A stretch of DNA of 22,200 bases from an uncultured Blautia sp. (GCA_905209435.1 CAJLTE010000052.1:1-22200); one strand, 5' to 3'; counted from the stretch's first letter, positions 1-7,189 are shown. Numbers and translations: made by a program. Notes: generated by a model from the sequence alone, not told the origin.

Positions 1-40
1 TGTTTGTTGTACCTAAGTCAATACCAATGATTTTTCCCAT
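1..40 (-). CDS. dnaK: DnaK (Hsp70 chaperone), N-terminal fragment
   Basis: Only the first 13 codons lie in the window; the gene runs off the left edge. They read MGKIIGIDLGTTN, which is the phosphate-1 ATP-binding loop that opens Hsp70 proteins. The ATG at 40..38 is preceded by AGGAGG at about 50-55 with normal spacing. It lies 52 bp after grpE, so it is the third gene of a hrcA-grpE-dnaK operon. In this family DnaK is the ATP-dependent cytoplasmic chaperone whose nucleotide exchange is driven by GrpE. The identification is firm despite the short length because motif, position and partner genes agree. Confidence 0.95.
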   Translation of the reverse strand, partial: MGKIIGIDLGTTN

Positions 41-92
41 AATCTTGTTCCTCCTAATTTATTCTCAATTCATTTTGATATATTCTAATTTA

Positions 93-737
93 TTAGTTGG
101 CTACTTTTACCATACTGTGGCGAACTACGAAATCCTTATAAGTATATCCTTTCTGGAATTCTTCTACCACAATATTCTCACCAGCTTCTTCGTCCTCCAC
201 ATGCATCACTGCGTTGTGGAAGTTCGGATCAAATTCCTTACCGACTGCTTCGATCGGTTTCACACCCAGCTCATCTAATGTAGTGATCAGCTGTTTGTAG
301 ATCATCTTCATGCCATCTGCGAAGGAATCTCCTTCAGGTGCCTGTGCAAGACCTCTCTCAAAGTTATCCACAACCGGAAGGATCTTCTCAACGATGTCCT
401 TGGCTCCGATAATGTACATGCTGGATTTCTCTTTCTCCGTTCTCTTACGGAAGTTATCGAACTCAGCCATGTTTCGTTTCAGTCTGTCTGTAAGATCTTC
501 AATCTGCTGTTCAAATTTATCTTTCTCTTTTTTCTTCTTGCCGAAGAAAGAAGTTTTGGATTTGCTGTCTTTCTTGTCATCCTGGGAAGCTTCCTCGTCT
601 CCATCCTCTACCGGGATTTCCTCTGTTTCTGCTTCACCATTCTCTACAACTTCAGGTTCATCCTCAACAGTTTCTTCTGTTACAGGAGTCTCTGTTGTTT
701 CCTCTTCCTGAGCTGTGTTCTTTGTTTCTTCTGACAC
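93..737 (-). CDS. grpE: GrpE, nucleotide exchange factor of DnaK
   Basis: GrpE homodimers release ADP from DnaK in the cytoplasm. The 214-residue product has three parts: a Glu/Asp-rich, low-complexity N-terminus (residues 1-55), a Lys-rich stretch followed by a long helix likely to form the dimeric coiled coil (about 66-115), and the beta-domain head (about 165-214). The head carries the GrpE signature features: FDPNFHNAV at 169-177, then QKGYTYKDFVVRHSMVKVA to the end. The start codon is GTG (737..735), supported by AGGCGG nine bases upstream. It sits 17 bp after hrcA and 52 bp before dnaK, so the three are surely co-transcribed and under HrcA/CIRCE control. The acidic tail is longer than in Escherichia coli but usual for this group. 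Confidence 0.97.
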   Translation of the reverse strand: MSEETKNTAQEEETTETPVTEETVEDEPEVVENGEAETEEIPVEDGDEEASQDDKKDSKSKTSFFGKKKKEKDKFEQQIEDLTDRLKRNMAEFDNFRKRTEKEKSSMYIIGAKDIVEKILPVVDNFERGLAQAPEGDSFADGMKMIYKQLITTLDELGVKPIEAVGKEFDPNFHNAVMHVEDEEAGENIVVEEFQKGYTYKDFVVRHSMVKVAN

Positions 738-754
738 TCTTTATTACCGCCTTT

Positions 755-1795
755 CTAACTCTCTTTCTTAATCAGTTCGTCCAGCTGGACTTTCAAAGCC
801 TTCAGGCTGTCAACTACGTTTGCATAATCCATACGCTTGGGACCGATGATACCGATGGTACCATGCATTCCTTTTCCAAGTTCGTAAGTGGCTGTGACTA
901 CACTGCAGTCTTTCATGGTCTGCACCGGCATCTCATCACCAATGTACACCTGAATTCCTGTGTTCTCGGTATCAGACATTCTCTCTTTCACCAGGTCTAC
1001 CAGATCCTGCTTCTCTTCAAATGCTGAAATCAACTCACTCGCCTTACTTGTATCTGCAAGCTCCGGATACTTGAAAATGTTTGTTGCTCCTGAAGTATAT
1101 ATCTGCATATCGTCTTCGTCCACCTGAATGGTATCTGCCACTGCATCAAGGACTGTACCGACTACGGAACTGTGGACACCTGCCTGTTCTTTTAGGCGGG
1201 CGATCATTCCGAGGTTGATGTCCTGGATTGGAACACCATTTAAGTTGGTGTTGAGAAGAAGATTTAATTTCAGGATTGTCTGATCGTCCATCTCCTCATC
1301 CAGATTGATGATCTGGTTTCGGATGACGTTGTTATCACTCACTACTACTGCTACAAGCTGAAGCGGTGTTACGCGGGAAAGCTGGATAAATTTAATCTTG
1401 CTTCCGCTGTACTGTGGTACGGAAATCATCGTTGCATAGTTGGTATTGGAGGCGAGTACCTTCGCTACCTGCTTAAGCATCTTATCCAGTTTATCGGTCT
1501 TCTCGATCATGAGATCTCTGATTTCCTGGACCTCTGACTCCTTTTCTTTCATCAGCTCGTCTACATAGAGGCGATAACCCTTATCAGAAGGAATTCTTCC
1601 GGCTGAGGTGTGAGGCTGTACGATATATCCCATATCTGTCAGATCTGACATCTCGTTCCGGATGGTGGCAGAGCTTACATTTAAATCTGCAAACTTGGAA
1701 ATGGTTCGGGAACCGACTGGTTCGCCTGTTTCCATGTAGGTTTTGATGATGGCTTTTAGTATTTTCCTTTTTCGATCATCTAATTCCTGATCCAT
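755..1795 (-). CDS. hrcA: HrcA, heat-inducible transcription repressor
   Basis: HrcA is the repressor that binds CIRCE operators and shuts off class I heat-shock operons; in this family its folding depends on GroEL. The N-terminal winged helix is visible at about residues 28-80 (GSRTISKFADLNVSSATIR, then the TSAGRIPSDKGYRLYVD segment typical of HrcA), followed by a GAF-like effector region. The chosen start is the ATG at 1795..1793 (MDQELDDRKRK), giving 346 residues. It has AAGGAG nine bases upstream, whereas the longer frame starting at 1837 has its first codons inside the CIRCE element and no ribosome binding site. A perfect CIRCE and a sigma-A promoter lie directly upstream, so the operon is autoregulated. 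Confidence 0.97.
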   Translation of the reverse strand: MDQELDDRKRKILKAIIKTYMETGEPVGSRTISKFADLNVSSATIRNEMSDLTDMGYIVQPHTSAGRIPSDKGYRLYVDELMKEKESEVQEIRDLMIEKTDKLDKMLKQVAKVLASNTNYATMISVPQYSGSKIKFIQLSRVTPLQLVAVVVSDNNVIRNQIINLDEEMDDQTILKLNLLLNTNLNGVPIQDINLGMIARLKEQAGVHSSVVGTVLDAVADTIQVDEDDMQIYTSGATNIFKYPELADTSKASELISAFEEKQDLVDLVKERMSDTENTGIQVYIGDEMPVQTMKDCSVVTATYELGKGMHGTIGIIGPKRMDYANVVDSLKALKVQLDELIKKES

Positions 1796-1830
1796 GAAAT
1801 TCCACTCCTTTACTGCCTTTGTTTTGGTTG

Positions 1831-1857
1831 TTAGCACTCAACTATCAGGAGTGCTAA
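1831..1857. promoter_or_regulatory. CIRCE operator (HrcA binding site)
   Basis: The sequence is TTAGCACTC, nine bases, GAGTGCTAA: a perfect match to the classical CIRCE inverted repeat, with both 9-bp arms exact. It lies between the hrcA -10 box (1872-1877) and the hrcA ribosome binding site (1805-1810), the position from which HrcA blocks transcription and which also places the hairpin in the mRNA leader. No second CIRCE was seen in the window. Confidence 0.98.
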
Positions 1858-1871
1858 CACCTTATGTTCAT

Positions 1872-1900
1872 AAGATAGCACTGTTGGTTGGGTTTGTCAA
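1872..1900 (-). promoter_or_regulatory. Sigma-A promoter of hrcA-grpE-dnaK
   Basis: Read on the minus strand, TTGACA (1900..1895) is followed by exactly 17 bases and TATCTT (1877..1872). The -35 box is perfect consensus. The CIRCE element begins about 15 bases downstream of the -10 box, so the transcription start should fall at or within its edge, as expected for HrcA-controlled operons. Confidence 0.9.
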
Positions 1901-1918
1901 TATTATTTTGTGAATTTT

Positions 1919-1935
1919 TTGTTATTTCATAACAA
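1919..1935. promoter_or_regulatory. Short perfect inverted repeat upstream of the hrcA promoter
   Basis: TTGTTAT-TTC-ATAACAA is a perfect 7-bp inverted repeat, 18 bp upstream of the hrcA -35 box. It could be an operator for an unidentified regulator or simply chance in AT-rich DNA. It does not match CIRCE and does not look like a CtsR heptad repeat. Confidence 0.25.
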
Positions 1936-1960
1936 TATTGTTTATTTCAGTTTGGAAAAA

Positions 1961-2180
1961 GGGACGCGAGGAGAAGTTGTTTGGGGCGGGTGCGGTTTCG
2001 GACGCTAAGAGATACTAAGTCCTCAGGAATCTGCTAAAGGCATGAGCCGTCTTGTCAAACTCGCTCCGTTGCAAACTTCGCTCAGACAGTGATGCAGACG
2101 GCTCATAACGCAGATTTCTGAGAACTAAGTATCTCTAAGCATCCTGCAAATGCACCCGCCCCAAACAACTTCTCCTCGCT
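1961..2180. repeat. Long nested palindromic element, copy A
   Basis: The outer arms 1966-1993 and 2152-2179 are perfectly complementary over 28 bases. Inside them, about 1994-2036 pairs imperfectly with about 2110-2151. An 11-bp perfect stem follows (ATGAGCCGTCT at about 2042-2052 with AGACGGCTCAT at about 2095-2105). The apical loop contains CTCGCTCCGTTGCAAACT and CGCTCAGACA. A GGGACG motif flanks the left arm. A second element at 18225-18442 shares the flank, loops and internal-loop sequences but has entirely different arm sequences. It lies between uvrB and the hrcA promoter, both genes reading minus. No convincing coding capacity. The family is not recognised by name; it could be a structured RNA, a cruciform-forming DNA element or a non-autonomous mobile repeat. 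Confidence 0.9.
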
Positions 2181-2340
2181 GGGTTTTCAATGTAGAAATG
2201 TATAGATGATAAAGTTCAAATTTATCGTTAATAACCTATTTGATAGATATAAAGACTAGTACATCATTTCGTAAATAACTATACCAATCGCGCAGGATAC
2301 GGATTCGAGTGTGCAGATGAAAAAGTCTCACTAAAAAGAA
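2181..2340. other. AT-rich spacer with a possible gene remnant
   Basis: No gene was identified here. On the plus strand about 30 codons ending in TAA at about 2343 are open and read like protein (NNYTNRAGYGFECADEKV is part of it), but there is no start, no ribosome binding site and a stop just upstream. It may be the decayed tail of a lost gene or chance. Confidence 0.25.
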
Positions 2341-2475
2341 TTTAAATATAAATCCCTGCTTATAATTTATCGCCTAGTACAAGTAAGTCCCACTGTTTAT
2401 TGCTTTTTGCAATTGAAGCAGGGAACTTACTTAATTCGGTTAAATTACTCAGCAGGGATTTTACTTGCTTGATTA
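2341..2475. repeat. Compound hairpin repeat, locus 1 (also a candidate uvrB terminator)
   Basis: Outer arms AAATCCCTGCT (2350-2360) and AGCAGGGATTT (2451-2461) are exactly complementary. Inside them a second imperfect hairpin pairs about 2382-2402 with about 2409-2431 (AGTAAG with CTTACT, GTCCC with GGGAAC, ATTGC with GCAAT). The segment at about 2389-2446 is closely similar to 4677-4734, and a weaker relative lies at 21329-21370. The block begins only a few bases beyond the uvrB stop codon, so on the minus strand it would form an RNA hairpin directly after uvrB. A long T-run after the hairpin is missing, which makes a classical intrinsic terminator uncertain. Confidence 0.65.
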
Positions 2476-2479
2476 AATA

Positions 2480-4468
2480 TTATTTGTCGAGATCGTCGAG
2501 GTTCTTTTTCAGTTCGATCATCTTGTCGCGGAGTTCTGCGGCCTGTTCGAAGTTGAGGTCTGCGGCTGCGGCGCGCATTTGTTTTTCTACCTTGGCGATG
2601 AGTTTGGTGAGTTCTTTGCGGTTCATGGATTCTGGATCTTTTTCCAGTTTCATTTCGGTTTCGGCTACTGCTTTGGAGACGGCTATGAGGTCGCGGACCG
2701 CTTTTTTGATGGTTGTCGGGGTGATTCCGTGTTCTTTGTTGTAGGCTTCCTGGATGGCGCGTCGGCGTTCGGTTTCGTCAATGGCTTTGCGCATGGAGTC
2801 GGTCATGTTGTCGGCGTACATGAGAACATGGCCTTCGCTGTTTCGGGCGGCTCGTCCGATGGTCTGGATAAGGGAGGTCTCGGAACGGAGGAAGCCTTCT
2901 TTGTCTGCGTCAAGGATTGCTACCAGAGTAATCTCCGGGATGTCGAGGCCTTCTCGGAGGAGGTTGATGCCTACCAGTACGTCAAAGACATCGAGACGCA
3001 TGTCACGGATGATCTGGGCACGTTCGAGGGTGTCGATATCGGAATGGAGGTAGCGGACGCGGATTCCTACGTCTTTCATGTATTCTGTCAGGTCTTCTGC
3101 CATTCGTTTGGTAAGGGTAGTGATCAGGACTTTGTGTTTCTTGGCAATTTCCTTGTTTACTTCGCCTACAAGGTCGTCGATCTGGCCTTCGATCGGACGG
3201 ACTTCTACTTTCGGGTCAAGGAGGCCGGTCGGGCGGATGATCTGTTCGGCACGAAGAAGTTCGTGTTCGTATTCATATTGTCCCGGTGTTGCGGATACGA
3301 ACATGACCTGATCCAGTTTGGATTCGAATTCTTCGAAACTTAGTGGACGGTTGTCTTTGGCAGATGGCAGGCGGAAGCCGTAATCTACCAGGGTCTGTTT
3401 TCTGCTCTGGTCACCGGCGTACATTCCACCTACCTGTGGGACGGTCATATGAGACTCATCTATAATAAGAAGAAAGTCATCTCCAAAGTAGTCCATCAGC
3501 GTGTATGGAGGCTCGCCTGGTTTGAGTCCGGAGAGGTGTCTGGAGTAATTTTCGATTCCGGAACAGAAGCCAGTCTCTTTCATCATTTCGATATCAAAGT
3601 TTGTTCTTTCGGAAATACGCTGGGCTTCCAGAAGCTTGTCTTCGCTCTTGAAGTATTCTACCTGTTCTTTCAGTTCTTCTTCGATTGCCACTGCTGCTCT
3701 CTGAATCTGTTCCATAGGAACAACGTAATGGGATGCTGGGAAGATTCCTACATGTTGGTTCACACATTTGATTTCGCCGGTAAGCACGTCGATATCTGTG
3801 ATCCTGTCTATTTCGTCGCCAAAGAATTCTACGCGGACTGCTCGGTCTGAGTAGTTGGCAGGGAAGATTTCCAGAGTATCGCCGTGAACTCTGAAGGTAC
3901 CGCGGTGAAAATCCATGTCATTTCTTGTGTACTGGATATCTACAAGCTGACGGATTACTTCGTCTCTGTCTTTGATCATTCCAGGTCTGAGTGAAATCAT
4001 CATGTCCTGGAAGTCTTTTGGCGAACCTAATCCATAGATACAGGATACAGAAGAAACGATAATTACATCTTTTCGCTCAGACATAGCTGCTGTTGCAGAA
4101 AGACGTAGTTTGTCAATCTCATCATTAACTGCTGAGTCTTTTGCAATGTAGGTGTCTGTAGATGGGACATAGGCCTCCGGCTGATAGTAATCATAATAGG
4201 AAACGAAATATTCTACAGCGTTCTCAGGAAAGAATTCTTTCATCTCACCGTAGAGCTGGCCTGCTAAGGTTTTGTTGTGAGCAAGGATGAGAGTTGGTTT
4301 GTTTAACTGCTGGATGACATTTGCCATGGTAAATGTTTTACCGGAACCTGTGACACCTAATAAAGTTTCAAACTGATTGCCTTCTTTAAAGCCCTTGACA
4401 AGACGTTCTATTGCCTGCGGCTGGTCACCGGTGGGCTGGTATTCTGAGTGTAATTTAAAATGGTCCAT
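2480..4468 (-). CDS. uvrB: UvrB, excinuclease ABC subunit B
   Basis: UvrB is the damage-verifying helicase-like subunit of nucleotide excision repair; UvrA loads it and it recruits UvrC. Numbered from the chosen start (662 residues), Walker A GVTGSGKT is at 38-45, the DNA-clamping beta-hairpin [12 protein letters not shown] at 91-102, the motif II box DESH at 337-340, motif [11 protein letters not shown] at 535-543, and the C-terminal UVR/UvrC-binding helix pair at about 622-657. Length is typical for the family and all key motifs are intact. The ATG at 4468 is preferred because AGGAG lies nine bases upstream; an in-frame ATG two codons earlier would be only three bases from it. uvrA is not adjacent: the neighbours are spacers rich in dispersed repeats, so uvrB may be monocistronic. 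Confidence 0.98.
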   Translation of the reverse strand: MDHFKLHSEYQPTGDQPQAIERLVKGFKEGNQFETLLGVTGSGKTFTMANVIQQLNKPTLILAHNKTLAGQLYGEMKEFFPENAVEYFVSYYDYYQPEAYVPSTDTYIAKDSAVNDEIDKLRLSATAAMSERKDVIIVSSVSCIYGLGSPKDFQDMMISLRPGMIKDRDEVIRQLVDIQYTRNDMDFHRGTFRVHGDTLEIFPANYSDRAVRVEFFGDEIDRITDIDVLTGEIKCVNQHVGIFPASHYVVPMEQIQRAAVAIEEELKEQVEYFKSEDKLLEAQRISERTNFDIEMMKETGFCSGIENYSRHLSGLKPGEPPYTLMDYFGDDFLLIIDESHMTVPQVGGMYAGDQSRKQTLVDYGFRLPSAKDNRPLSFEEFESKLDQVMFVSATPGQYEYEHELLRAEQIIRPTGLLDPKVEVRPIEGQIDDLVGEVNKEIAKKHKVLITTLTKRMAEDLTEYMKDVGIRVRYLHSDIDTLERAQIIRDMRLDVFDVLVGINLLREGLDIPEITLVAILDADKEGFLRSETSLIQTIGRAARNSEGHVLMYADNMTDSMRKAIDETERRRAIQEAYNKEHGITPTTIKKAVRDLIAVSKAVAETEMKLEKDPESMNRKELTKLIAKVEKQMRAAAADLNFEQAAELRDKMIELKKNLDDLDK

Positions 4469-4498
4469 ATACATATTCTCCTAAATAGTTCTATTTCA

Positions 4499-4681
4499 TT
4501 AGAATTTCCAGATATCATAATTATTTTCTTTTTTTAGGTCTAAATTAATTTCGGAGACAATGTTTCCTGAAATCAAGTGAATAAAATCATTCGCTTCGCT
4601 ACATGGCTCTGCACCAAATATCTGCTCCGAATTTATCACAAAGAACTTGTACTTCTCCTGATACAAGCAATTCCCCACTCA
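4499..4681 (-). pseudogene. Decayed or repeat-derived open frame upstream of uvrB
   Basis: On the minus strand about 60 codons stay open from a stop at about 4682 to TAA at 4499-4501, with protein-like text such as SEANDFIHLISGNIVSEINL. A second minus frame in the same place is open for about 28 codons and ends near 4608 (GELLVSGEVQVLCDKFGAD, then ADIWCRAM). Neither has a ribosome binding site. Both overlap the dispersed repeat at 4600-4735, and part of the second is recognisable in degenerate form at 2341-2400. The likeliest explanation is repeat sequence or a broken gene, not a working protein. No function is assigned. Confidence 0.3.
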
Positions 4682-4735
4682 CTGCTTATTGCTTTTCGCA
4701 ATTGAAGCAGGGAACTTACTTGATTTGGTTAAACA
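4600..4735. repeat. Dispersed hairpin repeat, locus 2
   Basis: The core is an imperfect palindrome: CAAGCAATTCCCC and CTGCTTATTGC on the left pair with GCAATTGAAGCAG and GGGAACTTACTTGA on the right around a TTTTC loop at about 4693-4697. The right half and loop match locus 1 (about 2389-2446) with few differences. A small extra hairpin, CTTGTA/TACAAG, lies at about 4647-4668. It sits between uvrB and the terminator at 4783-4820, outside any convincing gene. The recurring palindromic form suggests a short non-autonomous repeat (MITE-like or REP-like). Confidence 0.6.
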
Positions 4736-4782
4736 TTTCTATATTATTTTTACTACCAGTACAGTATATCATCCACAACAAA

Positions 4783-4820
4783 AAAAGTACAGAACTCTCG
4801 AATGTTTGTTCTGTACTTTT
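4783..4820. terminator. Bidirectional intrinsic terminator
   Basis: AAAAGTACAGAAC (4783-4795) and GTTCTGTACTTTT (4808-4820) form a perfect 13-bp stem with a 12-base loop. On the minus strand it is followed by a run of seven T, giving a strong terminator about 66 bp past the stop of the small ORF at 4887-5084. The A/T ends of the stem mean it could also work on the plus strand. Confidence 0.85.
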
Positions 4821-4886
4821 CACGTTCTATTTATTGTTTTCCTTTTTCAACATTACTATATTTCTCAGTTCTAACCTCTTCCAGCT

Positions 4887-5084
4887 CTACATCTGAATCC
4901 GGTCGAAAATCTCCTCTTTCATCCGATCATTTTCCTGCTTAACATCAACTGTTGAAAATACAGGCATTGTACCATATCCGCCTGATAAAAACTCGTCCAG
5001 ACCAGACTGTGTAACGTCCTCAAACTGATCTGGAAATTGTTTCCGGTATTGTTGTAAATAAGTAAAATATACAGAACGTATCAT
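4887..5084 (-). CDS. Small uncharacterised protein, 65 aa
   Basis: I do not recognise this product. The start is set at the ATG at 5084..5082 (MIRSVYFTYLQQYRK) because a full AAGGAGG lies nine bases upstream; the longer TTG-initiated frame would translate through that ribosome binding site. The protein is soluble-looking, with an aromatic, charged N-terminal helix, a Gly-rich turn (SGGYGTMP) in the middle and a charged C-terminal helix (KQENDRMKEEIFDRIQM). It has no signal peptide or membrane segment. It is divergent from the AraC regulator, sharing about 200 bp of very AT-rich DNA, and is followed by a strong terminator, so it looks like an independent expressed unit. A strong ribosome binding site and dedicated terminator argue that it is real; it could still be a remnant of a longer gene. 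Confidence 0.6.
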   Translation of the reverse strand: MIRSVYFTYLQQYRKQFPDQFEDVTQSGLDEFLSGGYGTMPVFSTVDVKQENDRMKEEIFDRIQM

Positions 5085-5140
5085 AATACCTGACCTCCTT
5101 GCCAAGAAGCTGTTTGTTTTAATTCTTTTATATAACTATA

Positions 5141-5169
5141 TTGTATATTTACTTATTTTTATATATAAT
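5141..5169 (+). promoter_or_regulatory. Candidate promoter for the AraC-family gene
   Basis: TTGTAT (5141-5146), 17 bases, then a perfect TATAAT (5164-5169). The -35 box is weak and the region is so AT-rich that chance matches are expected. It would give a leader of roughly 110 bases for the gene at 5286. Confidence 0.4.
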
Positions 5170-5255
5170 ATCAGTCAAATAATATAAATATATAGACAAA
5201 ATCATTTTATTTTTATATAAGCAAATTGCCTGGTGTAATCTGGGAGAAAGGAATA

Positions 5256-5281
5256 CCTGATCAGATTTTCAGATAATCAGG
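5256..5281. promoter_or_regulatory. Inverted repeat at the AraC-family start
   Basis: CCTGAT (5256-5261) and ATCAGG (5276-5281) are inverted around a TCAG-containing centre, and the right arm ends four bases before the ATG. The gene lacks a clear Shine-Dalgarno sequence at the usual distance; AGAAAGGA lies about 35 bases upstream. The repeat could be an autoregulatory operator or an mRNA hairpin limiting initiation. Confidence 0.35.
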
Positions 5282-5285
5282 TTAT

Positions 5286-6215
5286 ATGACAATAGAAATG
5301 AAAAATATTCCCCACAATGTGTCAGCCGACAACATCCGATTGAACAACAGTCAAATGGAACATGTAGCAGGAATCACAACAGAATATCCTTATTGTATGC
5401 ACATAACCGATCTTTCTGTAGGCGAATTTCCATGGCACTGGCATGAAGAACTGGAATTTGGTTATGTGACAAACGGACAGATGGAGCTTATTCTAACAGA
5501 CCGTTCTTATATTCTTTGCAAAGGTCAGGGATACTTTACCAACAGTAATTTGTTATGCAGAGCCCGGGAAGTGGATACTTCTGAAAAAACAGTTGTAGAA
5601 ACCCACATGTTCCATCCTGTTTTTCTAAGTGGCCATTTCAAGAGTATTTTTGAGACCAAATATATAGATCCTGTGATTCATAATAAAGCACTTGATGTTC
5701 TAATTTTTAAAGGTAATACTGCGAACCAGCAGAAAATTCTCAGCAAGCTTCGCGAAGCCAGTCTGCTGCAGAAACAGGAGAATGCAGAAATGCAGACCCG
5801 AAATCTTTTTTCTGAAATCTGGATCCTGCTTTTAGCGGAAATAAAAGAACAGCCTTCCCACTCTGTAAACCTACATATCCAGGAACGGCTTCAGACTTTC
5901 CTAGCTTTTATCCACCGAAATTACGAATCCAAACTTACATTGAAAGATATTGCGGATTCCGCTTCTGTAAGTACAAGAGAATGTCTGCGGTGTTTCCAGC
6001 ATTCTATCGGGCAAACCCCGGTGGAATATCTTTTGGCGTATCGTATTCATATGGCTCAGAAATTCCTGGCAGAGACAGATCTCTCTGTTACAGAAATTGG
6101 TCTACAATGCGGTTTTTCTTCTAATGCCTACTTTGGAAAAATCTTTCGGGAAAAATGCCATGAAACACCTTTGCAGTACAGATACAGAATTCATGCTTTG
6201 CAGACAGATAAATAA
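5286..6215 (+). CDS. AraC-family transcriptional regulator
   Basis: A 309-residue DNA-binding regulator of the AraC/XylS type, the only convincing plus-strand gene here. The N-terminal part (about residues 36-90) is a cupin-like ligand-binding domain with the usual HWHEELEFGYV stretch at 51-61, commonly found in regulators of carbohydrate genes. The last ~105 residues hold the two AraC helix-turn-helices: the first around LTLKDIADSASVSTRECLRCF, the second around LSVTEIGLQCGFSSNAYFGKIF, ending in the conserved P-LQYR motif. The start at 5286 is the first in-frame ATG and gives a normal domain length, but its ribosome binding site is poor. No sugar enzyme or transporter gene is adjacent, so its target cannot be inferred. 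It ends 59 bp from degV, converging on a shared terminator. Confidence 0.92.
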   Translation: MTIEMKNIPHNVSADNIRLNNSQMEHVAGITTEYPYCMHITDLSVGEFPWHWHEELEFGYVTNGQMELILTDRSYILCKGQGYFTNSNLLCRAREVDTSEKTVVETHMFHPVFLSGHFKSIFETKYIDPVIHNKALDVLIFKGNTANQQKILSKLREASLLQKQENAEMQTRNLFSEIWILLLAEIKEQPSHSVNLHIQERLQTFLAFIHRNYESKLTLKDIADSASVSTRECLRCFQHSIGQTPVEYLLAYRIHMAQKFLAETDLSVTEIGLQCGFSSNAYFGKIFREKCHETPLQYRYRIHALQTDK

Positions 6216-6217
6216 TA

Positions 6218-6250
6218 ATATCCCTCAGGACATTTAACCCTGAGGGATAT
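6218..6250. terminator. Bidirectional terminator between the AraC regulator and degV
   Basis: ATATCCCTCAGG (6218-6229) and CCTGAGGGATAT (6239-6250) form a perfect 12-bp stem with a 9-base loop. It lies between the convergent genes ending at 6215 and 6275. The plus side is followed by CTACATACATTTT and the minus side by a T/A-rich tract, so it probably serves both genes though neither T-run is ideal. Confidence 0.75.
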
Positions 6251-6274
6251 CTACATACATTTTATTTGCTTTAA

Positions 6275-7144
6275 CTATCTTTCATCTCCCACAAAGAACA
6301 GAGCCATTGTTCCCGGTCCTGAGTGAGCACCAATGGTAGCTCCTACCTGGTTTATGATGATGGTATCAATCTGGTATTTCTCTTTTACCTTCTCTGCTAC
6401 ATAGTTAGCTTCGTCTTCGCAGTCACCGTGACTGATAAAAATAGTATGACAGGTATCGTGATAGCTGCCTATTTTCTCATCCATGAGTTTCACCAGTTCC
6501 TGCAGGGATTTCTTACGGCCTCGGACTTTTCCAATGGCAATGAGTTTACCTTCATTATCTACATGAAGAACCGGTTTGATGTTCAGCATGCTTCCTACCA
6601 CTGCAGTGGTTCTGGAAACACGGCCGCCGCGGTACAGGTGATTTAAGTCATTGACTGTAAACAGATGTACCATGTGGAGTTTGTTCTCCTCTGCCCATCT
6701 GGCTACGGTTTCCATGTCTTCGCCCTGTTCTTTCTTCTCCTGTGCAAGGTAGACCAGAAGTCCCTGACCGAGAGATGCTGCAAGGGAATCTATGACGATG
6801 ATCTTGCGGTCCGGGTATTCTTCCAACAATTCTTCTGCTGCGATGCGGCTGCTGTTGTATGTACCGCTTAGTCCGGAGGAGAATGCAATATGAAGAATGT
6901 CTTTACCTTCCTTCAGGTATGGTTCCAGCAGTGCCTTAGCGTTCTCCGGATTTACCTGTGCGGTGGTCGGCATGGAGCCGTTTCGCATTGCTTCGTAGAA
7001 TTGATGTTCCGGGAGGAAATTTCCGTGTGTGTAGTTCTTTCCGTCCATGGAATAGCTAAGGTACATACATCCTACGCCGTGTTCGGTGAGATATTTCTCT
7101 GGAAGGTCTGAATTGTTGTCTGTGGTGATCACATATTCGTTCAT
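6275..7144 (-). CDS. DegV family protein (FakB-like fatty-acid-binding protein)
   Basis: DegV/FakB proteins bind a fatty acid and, where characterised, present it to the kinase FakA for phosphorylation and entry into phospholipid synthesis. The 289 residues fit the family: TTDNNSDLP at 7-15, MPTTAQVNP at 58-66 and HIAFSSGLSGTY at 85-96 (the Ser/Thr region that holds the carboxylate), DSLAASLGQG at 119-128, RGGRVSRTTAVVG at 172-184, SHGDCEDEA at 238-246 and the closing IGAHSGPGTMALFFVG at 271-286. The start at 7144 is chosen over an ATG eleven codons upstream because GAGGGCGG precedes it. FakB genes usually occur in several copies, so the ligand of this one cannot be told. It has its own promoter and shares a terminator with the AraC gene. 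Confidence 0.93.
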   Translation of the reverse strand: MNEYVITTDNNSDLPEKYLTEHGVGCMYLSYSMDGKNYTHGNFLPEHQFYEAMRNGSMPTTAQVNPENAKALLEPYLKEGKDILHIAFSSGLSGTYNSSRIAAEELLEEYPDRKIIVIDSLAASLGQGLLVYLAQEKKEQGEDMETVARWAEENKLHMVHLFTVNDLNHLYRGGRVSRTTAVVGSMLNIKPVLHVDNEGKLIAIGKVRGRKKSLQELVKLMDEKIGSYHDTCHTIFISHGDCEDEANYVAEKVKEKYQIDTIIINQVGATIGAHSGPGTMALFFVGDER

Positions 7145-7189
7145 ACTGTCCGCCCTCTCTTTTTTCTGAATTTTCATATAACTATGTAT

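Noticed and set aside
1961..2180. Palindrome copy A as a simple intrinsic terminator of uvrB
   Set aside because: It is far larger than needed, lies about 300 bp beyond the uvrB stop, lacks a solid T-run next to the stem on either strand, and its loops are conserved with copy B; termination could still be a side effect.
2579..3343. A 254-codon plus-strand open frame opposite uvrB
   Set aside because: It is antisense to the conserved UvrB helicase core, has no ribosome binding site, and its Phe/Gly/Val-rich text is typical of an antisense shadow.
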